Shown here one piece after another: positions 47,751 to 60,048 of a stretch of DNA of 64,000 nucleotides; the stretch's first letter is position 1, and the number at the start of each line of letters is the position of its first letter. The stretch is from Sipunculus nudus. Its lineage: Eukaryota > Annelida > Sipuncula > Golfingiida > Sipunculidae. The notes under the pieces are model-generated. The model saw only the letters and a list, made by a program, of their open reading frames with translations. It was not told where the DNA came from and ran no database searches. The stretch is from positions 50,285,429 to 50,349,428 of the forward strand of contig CM049312.1 of assembly GCA_026874595.1 (NCBI GenBank), given 5' to 3'. Both the position numbers and the translations under genes were made by a program.

Positions 47751-49467
47751 ATTGTATCCCCAGACAAAGTCAGGATACTATGGTTTCACGATGGTCCCGC
47801 CGCCGCCGCAGAAAAACCTTGTGAGCAGGATAACTCAAAAAATATTTCACTGATCTTTTTCAAACATTACATTTGTATAGATATAGGTAAGGGGATGAAG
47901 CCTATTTAAAATGGGGTCATGACCTATGCCAGGAGAGTTACCTTGACCTTGAATTGGTCCATTTTTGCTGAAAATAACACAAATTCTTAAATATCTCAAG
48001 TAAGCTTGAATGGACTGGTCCAAAAATCAAGGTGAACGAAGATATTGGATAGCCTTGTGATATACCGGAAACCCGTTATCCTTTTCTTGTTTTTACGCCT
48101 TCTAATAGCCCCATAATTGCCACTTGACAGTACTGTAAGCATTATAAGTCAAAAACTAATGGACAGATTTCTTTCATATTATGCACATGTAGAGAGATGG
48201 GTTATGGGATGAGGTCTATTTACATTTGGGTCATGACCTTTACCATGAGAGTGGCCTTGACCTTTAATGTGTCCATATTTGGTGAAAATCACACACCTCT
48301 TATGTTATCTCAAGTGTTGATAGCCATATGGATTTCAAACGTGACTTATGTATGGCCCACCACTAAAGTAAGAACCCTAAAGGTTTTAGGGTCATGAGGT
48401 CAAAGGTCAAGGTCGCTGGACTCGCATCTTAAAAGATACTGTGGATGCATTTTAAGCCAAACTTTCATCCCAGGTCTTCGATCTTGAATATATAGCTCAC
48501 TTGCCAATAGTGGATGATCCATATCAGTCAAAGGTCAAGGCCACAGGAGCTATCTGTCAAAAAATTAGTTTCTGGATGATAATTCCTGCTTTTATTGATG
48601 TATTGATTTCAAATTTGACTTATATATGTCCCATTGAAAAAGCAAGACTCCAATTGATTTTTGGGGTCATGAGGTCAAAGGTCAAGGTCACAGGACACAA
48701 TTTTTAAAAAGATTGTGGATGCATTTTCAGCCAAACATTTCATCTCAGACTTTTCATCTTGCACATATAGTTCATCTGCCAATAGAGGAAGGCCCCTACT
48801 AATTTTGAGGTGACAAGGTCAAAGGTGAAGGTCACAGGAGCCATCTGTCCTAAAATTAGTTTCTGGATGATAATTCCTGCTTTTATTGATGTATGGATTC
48901 TAAACTTGACTTGTATATGACCCATTGGAAAAGCAAGACCCAAATTGATTTTGGGGTCATGAGGTCAAAGGTCAAGGTCACAGGACACATCTGTAAAAAG
49001 ATTGTGGATGCATTTTCAACCAAACAATTCATCTCAGATCTTTCATCTTGCACATTTAGTTCACATGCCAAGAGTTGAAGACCCCTATCAATTTTGAGGT
49101 CACAAGGTCAAAAATGAAGGTCACAGGAGCAATCTGTCCAAAAGTTAGTTTCTGGATGATAATTCCTGCATTTATTGATGTATGGATTTCAAACTTGACT
49201 TGTATATATCCCATTGGAAACGCAAGACCCAAATTGATTTTGGGGTCAAAGGTCAAGGTCACAGAACACGTCTTTAAAAAGAATGTCGATGCATTTTCAG
49301 CCAAACAATTCATCTCAGATCTTTCATCTTGCATTAAAAGATGGAAGAAATAATTGCTTGCCAAGTGTCAGTATATGCTGCTAAAAATGGGGGCCTATTC
49401 TTAAAGGGGGGAGGCAGTACTTATGTCTGGGTATACTCTTGCACCTTCGGTGCCAAGAAATGTCTAG
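47751..49467 (+). mobile_element. Delta2: complete Helentron-like element
   Basis: 5' end TTGTATCCCCAGACAAAGTC, then CCGCCGCCGCCGC (47796-47808). The core has delta monomers (47815-48330), then units of about 145 bases with AGGTCAAAGGTCAAGGTCA (48350-49350). The 3' end has TGTCTGGGTATAC, hairpin GCACCTTCGGTGC, then AATGTCTAG and TT. It ends about 70 bases before exon i. Confidence 0.75.
48350..49350 (+). repeat. Array of 145-base units with AGGTCA direct repeats
   Basis: Two alternating unit types: type A 'ggtcatgaggtcaaaggtcaagg' and type B 'acaaggtcaaaggtgaaggtc', about 145 bases apart. Exact AGGTCAAAGGTCA at 48397, 48672 and 48962. Confidence 0.9.
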
Positions 49468-49536
49468 TTATCATATATTTATACATTTTTGTGTTGAGAG
49501 TTTGTAAGTGGATATTTAAATTATTGCCTCTAACAG

Positions 49537-49768
49537 ATGGAAAAGTCTCTGCAAAGAATCCACCGTGGGCAGCGCAATGCTATGTATACTACACATGCCA
49601 GCATACAGAACAAGGTGGGGGAGGTGCAGGGATGGAGAGAGCTGCTAGAATCAGTTGGCTTCCGTTTTGAACCAACAGCAAATGAACTGCCTGCTGCTGT
49701 GTTCTTTCCGGCTGCTGATCCAGGAGATCGACTGACCCAGTGCAGCGCCAGTCTCCAAGCACTGCTGG
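49537..49768 (+). CDS. TTC28: TTC28 exon i: end of CHAT region (two possible donors)
   Basis: The acceptor is CCTCTAACAG before 49537. It starts in phase 0 with MEKSLQRIHRGQRNAMYTTH and runs through GWRELLESVGFRFEPTANEL and AAVFFPAADPGDRLTQCSAS to LQALLG. I chose the donor GTAAAC at 49769. It leaves phase 1 and joins exon j as LLGLGVPTLTALSKLL, which matches the vertebrate spacing (SLLGLPNPALQALCKLI). A second donor, GTATGG at 49814, also phase 1 and with no stop between, would add 15 codons (KHDRGLLFRPKQIK plus the junction residue). It lies in the terminal repeat of a small MITE. The internal ATG at the exon start is not an initiator. Confidence 0.88.
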
Positions 49769-49809
49769 GTAAACACGACAGGGGTCTTCTCTTTAGGCCA
49801 AAACAAATT

Positions 49810-50117
49810 AAAGGTATGGTTCTCAGGCACCGCCCGCATCAATTTTAAACCCCCGCATAAAAAATTTTTATTTTGATTTTCAGTAAATCTTTCCAATTTT
49901 GAGCTGCTGCCGCTCCGATATTTCTTTCAAGAAGATAAAACCATACAATTTCCTTTGTTTTGTAGTGCTTTTACTTATTTAGCAAAATAAAACTGTTATT
50001 TTCATGCTTTTCCCTTATCATTTGACATTTTTATCGAAACATACCAAAAAATTTAAAATAAAAAAAACGGCCGCTCGCATTGATTTCTGAAAACAAGTGC
50101 CTGAGAACCATACCTTT
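49810..50117. mobile_element. MITE with 18-21-base terminal inverted repeats
   Basis: GGTATGGTTCTCAGGCAC at 49813-49830 is the exact reverse complement of 50097-50114, and flanking AAA/TTT extend the match to 21 bases. Total about 308 bases, no open frame. No clear target duplication. It lies 41 bases past the chosen exon i donor and itself carries a GT donor-like site. Confidence 0.85.
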
Positions 50118-50433
50118 TTTTTATTTTGGCCTTAATACTTTTTTTTCAGTTTTGACCAGCTGTTACCTGAAAAAGAGCCTTTTCTTTAGTTAGCATTTCA
50201 AAGTTTATCTATGAAAGTTACACATTGATCCTGAAGAGTTTACCAGATCTCTCACCAGTAAATACAAATGGCTGTCCTGTCTTTTACTTGTTATTGGTAA
50301 ATTACCTTGTAAAGAAACTCCTGATTGCAGAGTAGTTAAATTGCTTGATTTATCAAGAAATCATGGTGTCTTTTTAAATAAATTCATCAGATTGGATGGA
50401 CATGAATGGCATTTGTACTTTCTTGCTGTACAG

Positions 50434-50616
50434 GGCTGGGTGTTCCCACATTGACTGCTCTGTCTAAGCTTCTGAGTCAGCCTGAAGCGGGTGAAACATT
50501 GTGTGGGATCCTTAAGGATGCCATCACTCGCTCAAACTATGACAACTCTTTGAAGATTCCCATAAATGTCCGACTTTGGAGGGTTCCGGGATGTCATGAA
50601 CTACTTGCATCTATTG
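50434..50616 (+). CDS. TTC28: TTC28 exon j: post-CHAT conserved segment
   Basis: The acceptor is TGCTGTACAG before 50434 and the donor GTAAGA at 50617. It is phase 1 to 1 and 61 codons long. It encodes GLGVPTLTALSKLLSQPEAG, then TLCGILKDAITRSNYDNSLK and IPINVRLWRVPGCHELLASI. The PINVRLWRVPGCHELLASIG run matches vertebrate VSISVQLWRLPGCHEFLAALG. The next vertebrate segment (a short helical region and a long low-complexity tail) should follow, but I found no candidate exon in the remaining 13.4 kb, which is repeats throughout. The gene therefore continues past the window end. Confidence 0.94.
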
Positions 50617-50755
50617 GTAAGAATGTAAAAATGGAATTAATTTCATTTTCAGCTCAGACTCTGGCCGTCCGTTAACATTTAACCCTAGAAACTTGTTACT
50701 GAATATCCAGGTTGGGAACCTGAAATTAGGTCACTGCGACTTGTATCCTTATTAG

Positions 50756-51095
50756 CTTTGGGGCTTGTAACTACCCCCCAGAATAATTTAAAATTTTATA
50801 CAAAACCTCCTGTATCTTGATGATTAATGCATGATTGCCATGAATCTTCCCTTGAATATTGACCATGACTAGTGGTGCCACCTGTACTTGTAAGTCATCT
50901 GAGCTATAGTCATGGTCTATTGTCCGTTGTCTGTCCGGATGTCTATCCATAAGACTGGCATCTTTCAACACCATTGGACCTACAAATCTGAAATGAGGTA
51001 TACAGTTAGATGTCCCCAAAATCTCCTACCATGCCCAAAATTGGGTCAATAGGACTTTTTCCTTTGAGATATTAAGGAGAAACCTCAATTTTTTA
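50756..51095 (+). repeat. Zeta 5' fragment and alpha 5' fragment
   Basis: 'agctttggggcttgtaacta' followed by CCCCCCAGAATAAT at 50756 (zeta start), then from about 50890 'taagtcatctgagctatagtcatgg' and alpha text up to 'aacctcaattttttat', where beta2 begins. Confidence 0.6.
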
Positions 51096-52980
51096 TTAGC
51101 GAACCTGTGTGCGTCGTCTGTACGTTAACCATAGCTATCTCAAAAACGGCAGGAGCTAGCATCACCAAATTTTTTGCAAATAATTAGTCATCCAAAAGCT
51201 ATATCAGATTTTGTTTATCTTTTTTAAACTGCATTTTCTTAGATTTTATAGGGAAAAAGCTAAAAAAGCTTTAAAAATCTTCTTCTTTGAAATTGTCCAG
51301 CCAAATTGTCCAATATTTCACAGAAATGATCCCTGGAACAATCTTTCTCAAGTTTGAATGGTTCCAGTTAGGAGATTTTTGGCCGAGTTACAGGAGGTTA
51401 ACTTTGTTAACTGTGCAAAAAAGCATATTAAAATTTAAATCTCAGAAACGGCTGGAGCTATCATCACCAAATTGTATGCCAATGTTGGTCACATAGGTCA
51501 TATCTGAAATTGAGGTATTGGTGGCGCCACCTGCATCGGCCTTTTTTTTACAGGGTCATCACTTATATCTTGGCAGTGGTTTGACATATCTGCCTAATAT
51601 TTTGCATGTTTATACATCTTGGATAGCTCTCTGGATTTTGTTGCAGGTGTTTTTTTGTGGTGTATGTGCCTTCATTTATGTATACGCTGCAGACATTTAG
51701 GCTTATATCTCAGGATTGGTTTGACATATCTCCCTGAAATTCTGCATGTGTATAGATCTCACATAGCATTTTATCATACACAAAACTGGTGGCGCCACCT
51801 GCAACAATTTTTACACTGCGTCCATTTGTTCATCTGCCTTGGGATAAAATTACTCATGTCTCGGCAGTGGTTTGACTTATCCACCTGAAATTTTGCAGGT
51901 TTATACATCCTTGACAGCTTTCTTGATTTTATGACAGGTGGTGCCACCTACATTCACATTTACCCTGCAGACATCCAAGCTCATATCTCGGGAACCATTT
52001 GACGGATTGGGCAAAAATTTTGCATGTTTATAGATCTCACATAGCTCTTTATCATGCGCAAAACTGGTGGCGCCACCTACAACCATTTTTGCTCAACGTC
52101 CGTCTATTTGTTTGCCGTGGGATAAAATCACTTATATCTCGGCAGTGGTTTGACATTTCTGCCTAAAATTTTGCAGGTTTATACATCTTGGATAGCTTTC
52201 TGGATTTTGTGGCAGGTAGCACCACCTACATTTATGTATATGCTGCAGACATTCAGGCTTATATCTCAGGACTGGTTTGACATATCCCCCTGAAATTCTG
52301 CATGTGTATAGATCTCACATAGCTCTTAATCATACCCAAAATTGGTGGCGCCATGTGCCACCATTTTTGCACAGCATCCGTCTGTTTGTCTGCCGTTGGC
52401 TAAAATCACTCATATCTCAGTAGTGGTTTGACTTATCTGCATTAAATTTTGCATGTTTATACATCTTGGATAGCTTTCTGGATTTTGTTGCAGGTGGCAC
52501 CACCTACATTTATGTATATGCTGCAGACATTCAGGCTTATATCTCAGGACTGGTTTGACATATCCCCATGAAATTTTGCATGTGTATAGATCTCACATAG
52601 CTCATAATCAAACAAAAAATTGGTGGTGCCACGTGCAGCTTTCTGGACTTTTTGGTAGATGGCGCGATCTACATACACATTTTGGCTGCAGACATCCACG
52701 CTATTATGCAACACACCTCACTTCACCCATCCCACTCTGATTTTGGCGGATACACATAGTCCCTTGTTGACTTCCCGTATTCTGGTTTTTGTGTTGTGTC
52801 CACCCATGCCAGAATTTCAGCAGTGATGTTTGTTTAATTGTTTCTTGTTCTAAGTGTTTAGTACTTGCATTGTTCATAAACATGTTGCACATGTTCTTGA
52901 AAAGTAATGGTCCAGCATTGAAGCATTATACCTGGTGTAATCTCATTGCACAGGTTTGCATTAGGCCTGTAGGCCTTGTT
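51096..52980 (+). mobile_element. Beta2: complete Helentron-like element
   Basis: 5' end TTAGCGAACCTGTGTGCG, inside an alpha fragment at a TT. The core has units of about 280 bases ('ggcagtggtttgac...tttgcatgtttatac') starting near 51568, 51858, 52138 and 52417, with GGTGGCGCCACCT variants. The 3' end is GCACAGGTTTGC, hairpin AGGCCTGTAGGCCT and TTGTT. About 1.88 kb. Confidence 0.7.
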
Positions 52981-53104
52981 TTGTATGGGGGTCATTGGTT
53001 ATCTGTACATTAACCCATAATTTCTCGGTAAAAGCAGGAGCTACCATCCCCAGATTTTATGCAAAAATCTGTCACATATCAAATGTTGTGGGATTCAGCT
53101 TTTT
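52981..53104 (+). repeat. Beta internal fragment
   Basis: 'ggggtcattggttatctgtac' to 'gaaatgttg'-like text matches beta1 12484-12600. Cut by alpha5. Confidence 0.6.
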
Positions 53105-54998
53105 TTAGCTCAGCTGACTATAAGTCATCTGAGCTATAGTCATGGTCCATTGTCCGTCGTCCGTCCGTCTGTCCGTCCGTCCATCCGTCCGTCCATCTGT
53201 CCGTCCGTAGATGTGACACGTTTTGAAACCGTAAGACCTAGGAATCCAAAATTTGGCATAATGTTAGATGTCCCCAAGATCTCCTACCAAGCCAAAAACT
53301 GGGTCTTTGCAACTTTGTTCCTTTGAGAAATTAAGGAAAAACCTCAATTTTTTATTAAAAACCTATTTTCACATTTCAGGACAGCCTAACTACGAAACCA
53401 CTCACCTGTTTTTCCTCATATTTACCATAAATATTCCTCTATATAGTTCCCATGTACATGCCAGAAATTAGGTCTGTATTATATGATTTAAAAAAAGTTA
53501 TGGGCTCAAACATGCATTTTGTAAAAAATCAGGAAAGATATTTGATCACTTAACACAAAACATTTTAAAGCTATGAACTTTTTTCCAGTAATATATCTTT
53601 TATTAATCAAAATTAAATTGTATACCCAAAATTAGATCAAAATCTGTTAAATTTTTTAAAATATTAGCAAAAATAAAAAATTGGTACCTTAAACTTTGCC
53701 TAAATTTGACCATGGCACGTTTTTTCCTATTAAGTACATTTGATTTAATTTTCACAGCCAGTTTACATATGGATTTAAACTGATGAATTTTGATTTTGAA
53801 AGTATAAGCTTAAAAAATAGTCTAGCTATTGAAGTTTTTTAGAAGACTTAATGTATTTGTATTTTTTTTGCAATTTTTTTAAGTTATTAGCATAAATATA
53901 AAATCAGTACCTTAAATTTTGCCCTACTTTGGCCACGGCACAATTTTTTCATGTAAGTACTGTGGATGTTATTTTCACAGCATGTACACATAAGGATTAA
54001 ATCTGTTAAAATCTTAAATCTTAAAAGCTGCAAAATTAGGCTAGTTATTGAATTTGTTTGGAGGCTCTTGTTGTATTCCCTTACATTGTCAAGCAGTCCA
54101 CTGAGGTCACTCTAGGTCATTCAATGTAACTCTCTATGCTCCCCAGGCTGTTATGTAATCCGATCACTCCAGCAAGCCCTCTCTCTTGTTGAGCTTGATC
54201 AGGCTGCCAGCATAAGTACCACAGGGAGCCTTTCTCTCTCTCCCCCCCCCCCCCACCCCATAGGGCCATTCTGTTGACAGACCTGTACTCTAAGCAAGAT
54301 GAATCTTATAATTTCAGCGATGAACAGTAACAACAGAGACCCCTCACTGAACCCACCGCTTCGATACACAGGACTAATATACAAGACAAAGCTGATAATT
54401 TTAATGTTAAAAAATTCTTTTTGTTGAGACTTGTACAATTTTGATTTTTTTTTTAAAGAAAAAAATTGTTCAGGAATTTAATCCTAATATTCATATATGG
54501 TAAAATATTAGGACCTAATGAAAGTGCTAACTGACAAGATTTAAGAAGATATAAATACTTTGTAGCATTTCGTTCATATCTCTTAAAGTTGTTGGGGCCT
54601 AGTTATCTAGTTTTTAAAATTAGAAATATTGGTCAAACTTTGTGGGATTAATTTTTAACTCATATGGCCATATATTTAACTTTTGAAAAATTAATTACCT
54701 TCACACATTATTTGTTTATGAAATGGAACTTTTATATGACACTTACCGTAAGCCCATTTTTTCCCTTGGTGCATCACTAAATGGTTTCAGGCCAAAGGTT
54801 TCATTTATTACACAGTCCATATGCTTTAGCTCATGTCCATTATTCTATAATTTACAGAGTTTCATTTAAGCTGGGCCATTTTCTCTTAGCTTTTCAAATG
54901 GTAATATACATGGAAAAACCATAAGAAACAAAAATATTTTGCAGTTACTAATATTGTCCAAAATTCAGCTGAGCGATGTGACCCATAGGTCCCTTGTT
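53105..54998 (+). mobile_element. Alpha5: complete alpha element
   Basis: 5' end TTTTTAGCTCAGCTGACTAT, long TCCG/TCTG microsatellite (53155-53208). 3' end TTCAGCTGAGCGATGTGACC, then CATAGGTCCCTTGTT. Diverged from alpha1-alpha4 in its 3' half. Contains a C-run at 54242-54254. Confidence 0.65.
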
Positions 54999-56118
54999 CT
55001 TCATGACAGTCTTGTCAGAGTATTAGTTTGCAGTCATATATTTAGAACTTTACTATAACCTAGTAGGAGGGCCCCTTTCCTCTTAGCTTCTCATATGCTT
55101 ATATAAATGAAAAACATTACAATAGAATATTTTTCATATTTTGCATTTGCAAAATTTTCAAACTTAAGCTTGGTGCCGTGACCCATGGGTCCTTTGTTTA
55201 TATTCTGGATTCTCAACATCATTGTTTGGCTAAAACTGAATAAATACCAGACATGGTGCGAATACTTTGCAAATGTATTTGAATACGAATATGAATATGT
55301 ACTCCATTATAAAATTTCTTGCATAAGAATGGGAATTCAGGTAAAAATTAAAGTATTTGAATACCCGTGCAAATACTTTCAAAATGTATTCATGAATGTA
55401 TTCATGAATATATTCTATAATATTATTTTAATAATCATTTCAGTTATATTTTATTTTAAAAATCATATGATTCTCTTATTATTTTAATAAAAATTATATT
55501 TGGCACAATATTTGTTATTAAATTTTAATAAATAGTTAAACTCTTATCTTATATGTGCTGCTTATCAGTTATATTGCCAAGTCAAAATCTGTATGACAAT
55601 AGCACTCCATTTGTTAATAAAATAAATGAAATCATCTCTTCCCTGTCTCCAAAGAAACTTTCAAAATCATACATAAGCTAAACACCAACAACTCATAATA
55701 CAGCTTATATTTATTTCCACACAAAACCAGTGTGTGCCTCATTTCAAAATCATATTTTTTTATCATATATAACAGCTGAGCGCCGTTACCCATTGTTTTT
55801 TATTTTAACGAATATTTTTTTTATTTTTTTACTATAAAATGACAACAATCATGTCAGTTTCTCAGCTGTAATTACATCTAGTGTCCCAAAACCTGTTTAT
55901 TGATCACAAGAGGATGCCATATAGTTATCACCCTGTCTGTCTGTTTGTTCTTGGTTGTCTGTCCATCCGTCCATCCACACAAATTTGTTTCCATATAATA
56001 ACTTCAGGTTGTATTGACACATGGATTTCAAACTTGACTTACATATGGCCCACCACTAAAACAAGAACATATATGGTTTTTGGGCCATGAGGTCAGAGGT
56101 AAAGGTCACAGGACTCAC
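54999..56118 (+). repeat. Further alpha 3' ends and start of a TCCG-type element
   Basis: A second alpha 3' end (GTGACCCATGGGTCCTTTGTT) is at 55178-55198. 55200-55800 repeats the alpha2/alpha3 3' part ('attctggattctcaacatcattgtttgg' to CAGCTGAGCGCCGTTACCC). From about 55905, 'agttatcaccctgtctgtctg' begins a 145-base-unit element cut by beta3. Confidence 0.6.
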
Positions 56119-56880
56119 TTTTTAGCGAACCTGTGACCTTATGCGATGGCGCAGCGACGTCCGTCAGCCGTTTGCCGTCCGCCGTCATATCTCAGCAGTG
56201 GTTTGACTTATCCACCTGAAATTTTGCAGGTTTATACATCCTGGACAGCCTTCTCGATTTAATGACAGGTGGGGCCACCTACATTCACGTTTACTCTGCA
56301 GACATCCAAGCTCATATCTCAGGAACAGTTTGACTGACTGGGCCAAAATTTTGCTTGTGTATAGATCTCACATAGCTCTTCATCATAAGCAAAACTTGTG
56401 GTGCCACCTGCAACCACTTTTGAACACCATCCAATTGTTGATCTGCCTTTGGATAAAATCACTCATATCTCAGCAGTGGTTTGACTTATCCACCTGAAAA
56501 TTTGCAGGTTTATACATCCTTGACAATTTTCTTGATTTTATGACAGGTGGCACCACCTACATTCACGTTTATGCTGCAGACATCCATGCTAATATGCAAC
56601 ACACCTCACTCCATCCCCTTGCCACTTAATCCATGCCTCACTTCACCCATCCCACTCTGATTTCTGCGGATACACATGGTCGCTTGTCCACTACCCATAT
56701 TCTAGTTTTAAAATGACCTAGTCTGAAACTTGCAGGTCTGAAATGTCCATTTTGCTTAAATCATAATGACTAAGGTAGATATGCAGGACTTAAAAGGATC
56801 AATATTAAATTTTAAAAATAAACCTCCATTCATACTCCCAATCTTTGCACAGGTTTGCATTAGGCCTGTAGGCCTTGTTT
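56119..56880 (+). mobile_element. Beta3: short beta element
   Basis: 5' end TTTTTAGCGAACCTGTGACC, two core units of about 278 bases (56188, 56466), 3' end GCACAGGTTTGCATTAGGCC then TGTAGGCCTTGTTT. 0.76 kb, inserted in an AGGTCA-type unit ('cacaggactcactt'). Confidence 0.72.
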
Positions 56881-57520
56881 AAAAAAATTATGGCTGCAAT
56901 TTAAGCCAAGCTTTTCATCCAAAACTTTCCATGTTGCAAATTTAGCTGACTTGCCAGTATGGGGAGAGCAAAAATGAATTTGGGGTCACATGGTCAAAGG
57001 TCAAGGTCACAGGGCCAACTGTTCACAAATTAGTTTCCAGATGATTACTCCAGTTTAGTTTGACTAATTGGTTTCAAACATCCAAAACCTTCCATCTTGC
57101 ACATATAACTTAGCTGCCAATAGGGGAAGAAACTGATTGATTTGGGGGTCACAAGGTCATCGTCACAGGGGCCCATCTGTCCAAATATTTGTTTCTGGAT
57201 GATAACTCCAGTTTGGATTGACATATTAGTTTCAATTTTGACTTATATATGACCCACCAATAATGTAAGAACCCTTTTGATTTTCGGGGCATAAGGCCAA
57301 AGGTCAAGGTCACAGGACCTAATTCTTTAAAAAGATTGTTGATGTATTTTTATTCAAACTTTCTGTCTCAAACATTCTATCTTCCAGATGTTGCTCACCT
57401 GCCAATAGTGGAAGTAAGTGATGAATTTTAGGGTCACAAGGTCAAGGTCATCGGGGCCATCAATCCACATATTAGTTTCCAAATGATAACACCAGTTTAG
57501 TTTAAAATATTGGTTTCAAA
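56881..57520 (+). repeat. AGGTCA-type 145-base array, diverged subfamily
   Basis: Units with 'gccaaactttcatcc', 'ctcacctgccaatagtggaag' and GGTCAAAGGTCAAGGTCA variants, near 56990, 57150, 57297 and 57438. Confidence 0.75.
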
Positions 57521-58880
57521 CTTGTTTATTGGCAAAAAACTCGTAACTTGATTTAAGTCTCCTTCAGCTTAAAATGTTTATGATGAAACTGTCAAGTTGA
57601 ATCCTTCAGTTTTTTAAAAGAATTATCCTAGGACATGGTTCTTTCAACTATATCAGAATAGACTGAGTTTGTTGATTTTTGGTTGAGTAGTGAAAAGCTT
57701 AAGTTGGTCTTATGGCCATTATTATGTCTGTTTCAAACTGAGGACTGCAATAGTGTTCTTCTACAAAATTATTGTTTCAATTATAACTTCTGTAACATTG
57801 CACAAAAATTATTCTTAGTTGGCCTTTGTTCAAGTTTACTTGAATTATTTTTGGCAGAATTATTGGACCTTTAACAATGAAAGTACTGCATCTTTTATTA
57901 TTCTAGATATTTTGATAAAAAGTTTATGAATATGTCAGCTTGGAAAAAAAAGCATTTTAGCCTAAATCTTTCAGTATGTGTAAACAGATTTACTAACAGA
58001 CCAAGATTGTGTCTGCATCTTTAAATAGGTTGAGAAACTGCCAGCTGTTTCAGATTTGGCAACAGATCAAGAGTTCATTTAGTGCAGCCAGATACTGAGG
58101 TTGTCTTCTTAATTGTGGTGGTTTCAAATTTGCGATTTACAAGGTCGCTCTCTGACAGAGAAATTGCAACCACGCAGTTTTTAATGCTTATATACCTGGC
58201 CATTATCGTTAATTTCAGAAGCTGCCGATAGTTGTTGAAATTAATTTTCAGCTATGTAGTGATGTCCAATGAGCCTGGTGCTTATACCTTAATGTGATTC
58301 AGGGAGAATAACAGGGTCCACTTAAAATAATCTCGGTTGGCTTATAAAAACCGTGACCCTTTGCTGACCTGGTGGGTGTGCCTGGCAGTTTTTCCTGCCC
58401 CCCTCCCCCCCCCCCCCCCCCCCGGCACATAACTGGAGTCTGGAAAGTGTCAATGTCCACCGGGCAGTAATATTTAAAAATTAAGCCAGATCACATTCAG
58501 TGTGTCGTATTTAGTTATTGTTAATGAATAAAATTGGCCTTACAGTAGTGAATGTAGCTGCTAAGGTCGCACCACCTTGTAACTGTATAAAGGACTAATT
58601 CTGTCACTACCGAATCATGACGCACCAAATGATGTTTGATTGGCTAGTGATGAGGTGAATTTGGATATATGTGAAAGGTCACAGTTCATTATGGGGCCAA
58701 ATTGCTGTAGAACAGTGTAAAATGAGTTGTTTAAAATGAGCCTTGGCCCTGAACTAATCACAACCTGCAGGGTCAATACTTCCCGCACGTATCGGCTCAG
58801 TCGTCCGTGACTGTTCTAACATGCGATATCCGGACAGAGAAATAGCAGACCTAGAGAATAGTGAATTCCACAGTTTATGG
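57521..58880. repeat. Beta internal fragment and unassigned MITE-like DNA
   Basis: 57525-58110 parallels beta1 12790-13570 ('agcttaaaatgtttatgatgaaactgtc'). 58160-58560 parallels the DNA around gamma2 ('ggaaagtgt', 'gggcagtaat'), with a C-run at 58397-58423. The rest is unassigned. Confidence 0.5.
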
Positions 58881-60048
58881 AATAATTGTATCCCCAGACA
58901 AAGTTGGGATACTATGGTTTCATGAAGGTCCTGCTGCCGCTGCCGCAGAAAAACCTTGTGAGCGGGATAACTCAAAAAATATTTCACTGGTCTTTTTCAA
59001 ACTTTACATTTGTCTAGATATAGGTAAGGGGAAGAAGCCTATTCAAAATGGGGTCATGACCTATGCTAGGAGAGTGACCTTCACCTTAAAAAGGTCCATT
59101 TTTGCTGAAAATAACACAAATTCTTAAATATCTCAAGTAAGCTTGCATGGACTGGTCCAGAAATCAAGGTGATCAAAAATCTTGGATAGCCTTGTGATAT
59201 ACCGGAAACTGGTGGCGCCACCTATTCTTCTTTTCTTGTTTTTACGCCTTTTAATACCCCCATAATTGCCTCTTGACAGTACTGTAAGCATTATAAGTCA
59301 AAAACTAATGGACAGATTTCTTTCATATTATGCACATGTAGAGAGATGGGTTATGGGATGAGGTCTATTTACATTTGGGTCATGACCTTTACCATGAGAG
59401 TAACCTTGACCTTTAATGTGTCCATATTTGGTGAAAATCACACACCTCTTATGATATCTCCAGTGTTGATAGCCATATGGATTTCAAACGTGACTTATGT
59501 ATGGCCCACCACTAAAGTAAGAACCCTTTAGGTTCTAGGGTCATGAGGTCAAAGGTCAAGGTCACTTGACTCTCATCTTAAAAGATACTGAGGATGCATT
59601 TTAAGCCAAACTTTCATCTCAGGTCTTCCATCTTGAACATATAGCTCACTTGCCAATAGTGGATGATCCATATCAATTTTGGGGTCACAAGGTCAAAGGT
59701 CAAGGCAACAGGAGCTATCTGTCAAAAATTAGTTTCTGGATGATAAATCCTTCTTTTATTGATGTATTGATTTCAAACTTGACTAATATATGTCCCATTG
59801 AAAAAGCAAGACTCTAATTGATTTTGGGGTCATGAGGTCAAAGGTCAAGGTCACAGGACACATTTTTAAAAAGATTGTGGATGCATTTTCAGCCAAACAT
59901 TTCTTCTCAGACCTTTCTTCTTGCACATATAGTTCATCTGCCAATAGAGGAAGACCCCTATCAATTTTGAGGTCACAAGGTCAAAGGTAAAGGTCACAGG
60001 AGCCATCTGTCCAAAAATTAGTTTCTGGATGATAATTCCTGCTTTTAT

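Larger units (their letters stand above)
2709..50616 (+). other. TTC28: TTC28-like gene, ten internal exons (gene model overview)
   Basis: Ten exons on the + strand join into one open frame of about 1768 codons. The order is tandem TPRs (exons 1-5 of the model), then a CHAT domain (exons 6-10). Exon content and order match vertebrate TTC28 as I recall it, for example the conserved runs SPFVISSVIGQELL, NALASHKQCVLL, AEHLGYKEEEAKIRH, HFATHISWKL and TRAFLAAGAQCVL. Junction phases are 1,1,1,1,0,1,2,0,1, with phase 1 at the open 3' end, and all are compatible. Known vertebrate TTC28 (TPRBK) is a large scaffold linked to the spindle midzone and midbody with Aurora B; that role is transferred by homology only. 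The N-terminal exon(s) and the long C-terminal tail were not found. Introns range from about 0.7 to 13 kb and are mostly repeats. No promoter is visible. Confidence 0.93.

Noticed and set aside
49769-49813. Last 45 bases of the longer exon i as constitutive coding sequence
   Set aside because: They insert 15 residues not present at that point in recalled vertebrate TTC28, and the donor lies in a MITE; kept only as a possible isoform.
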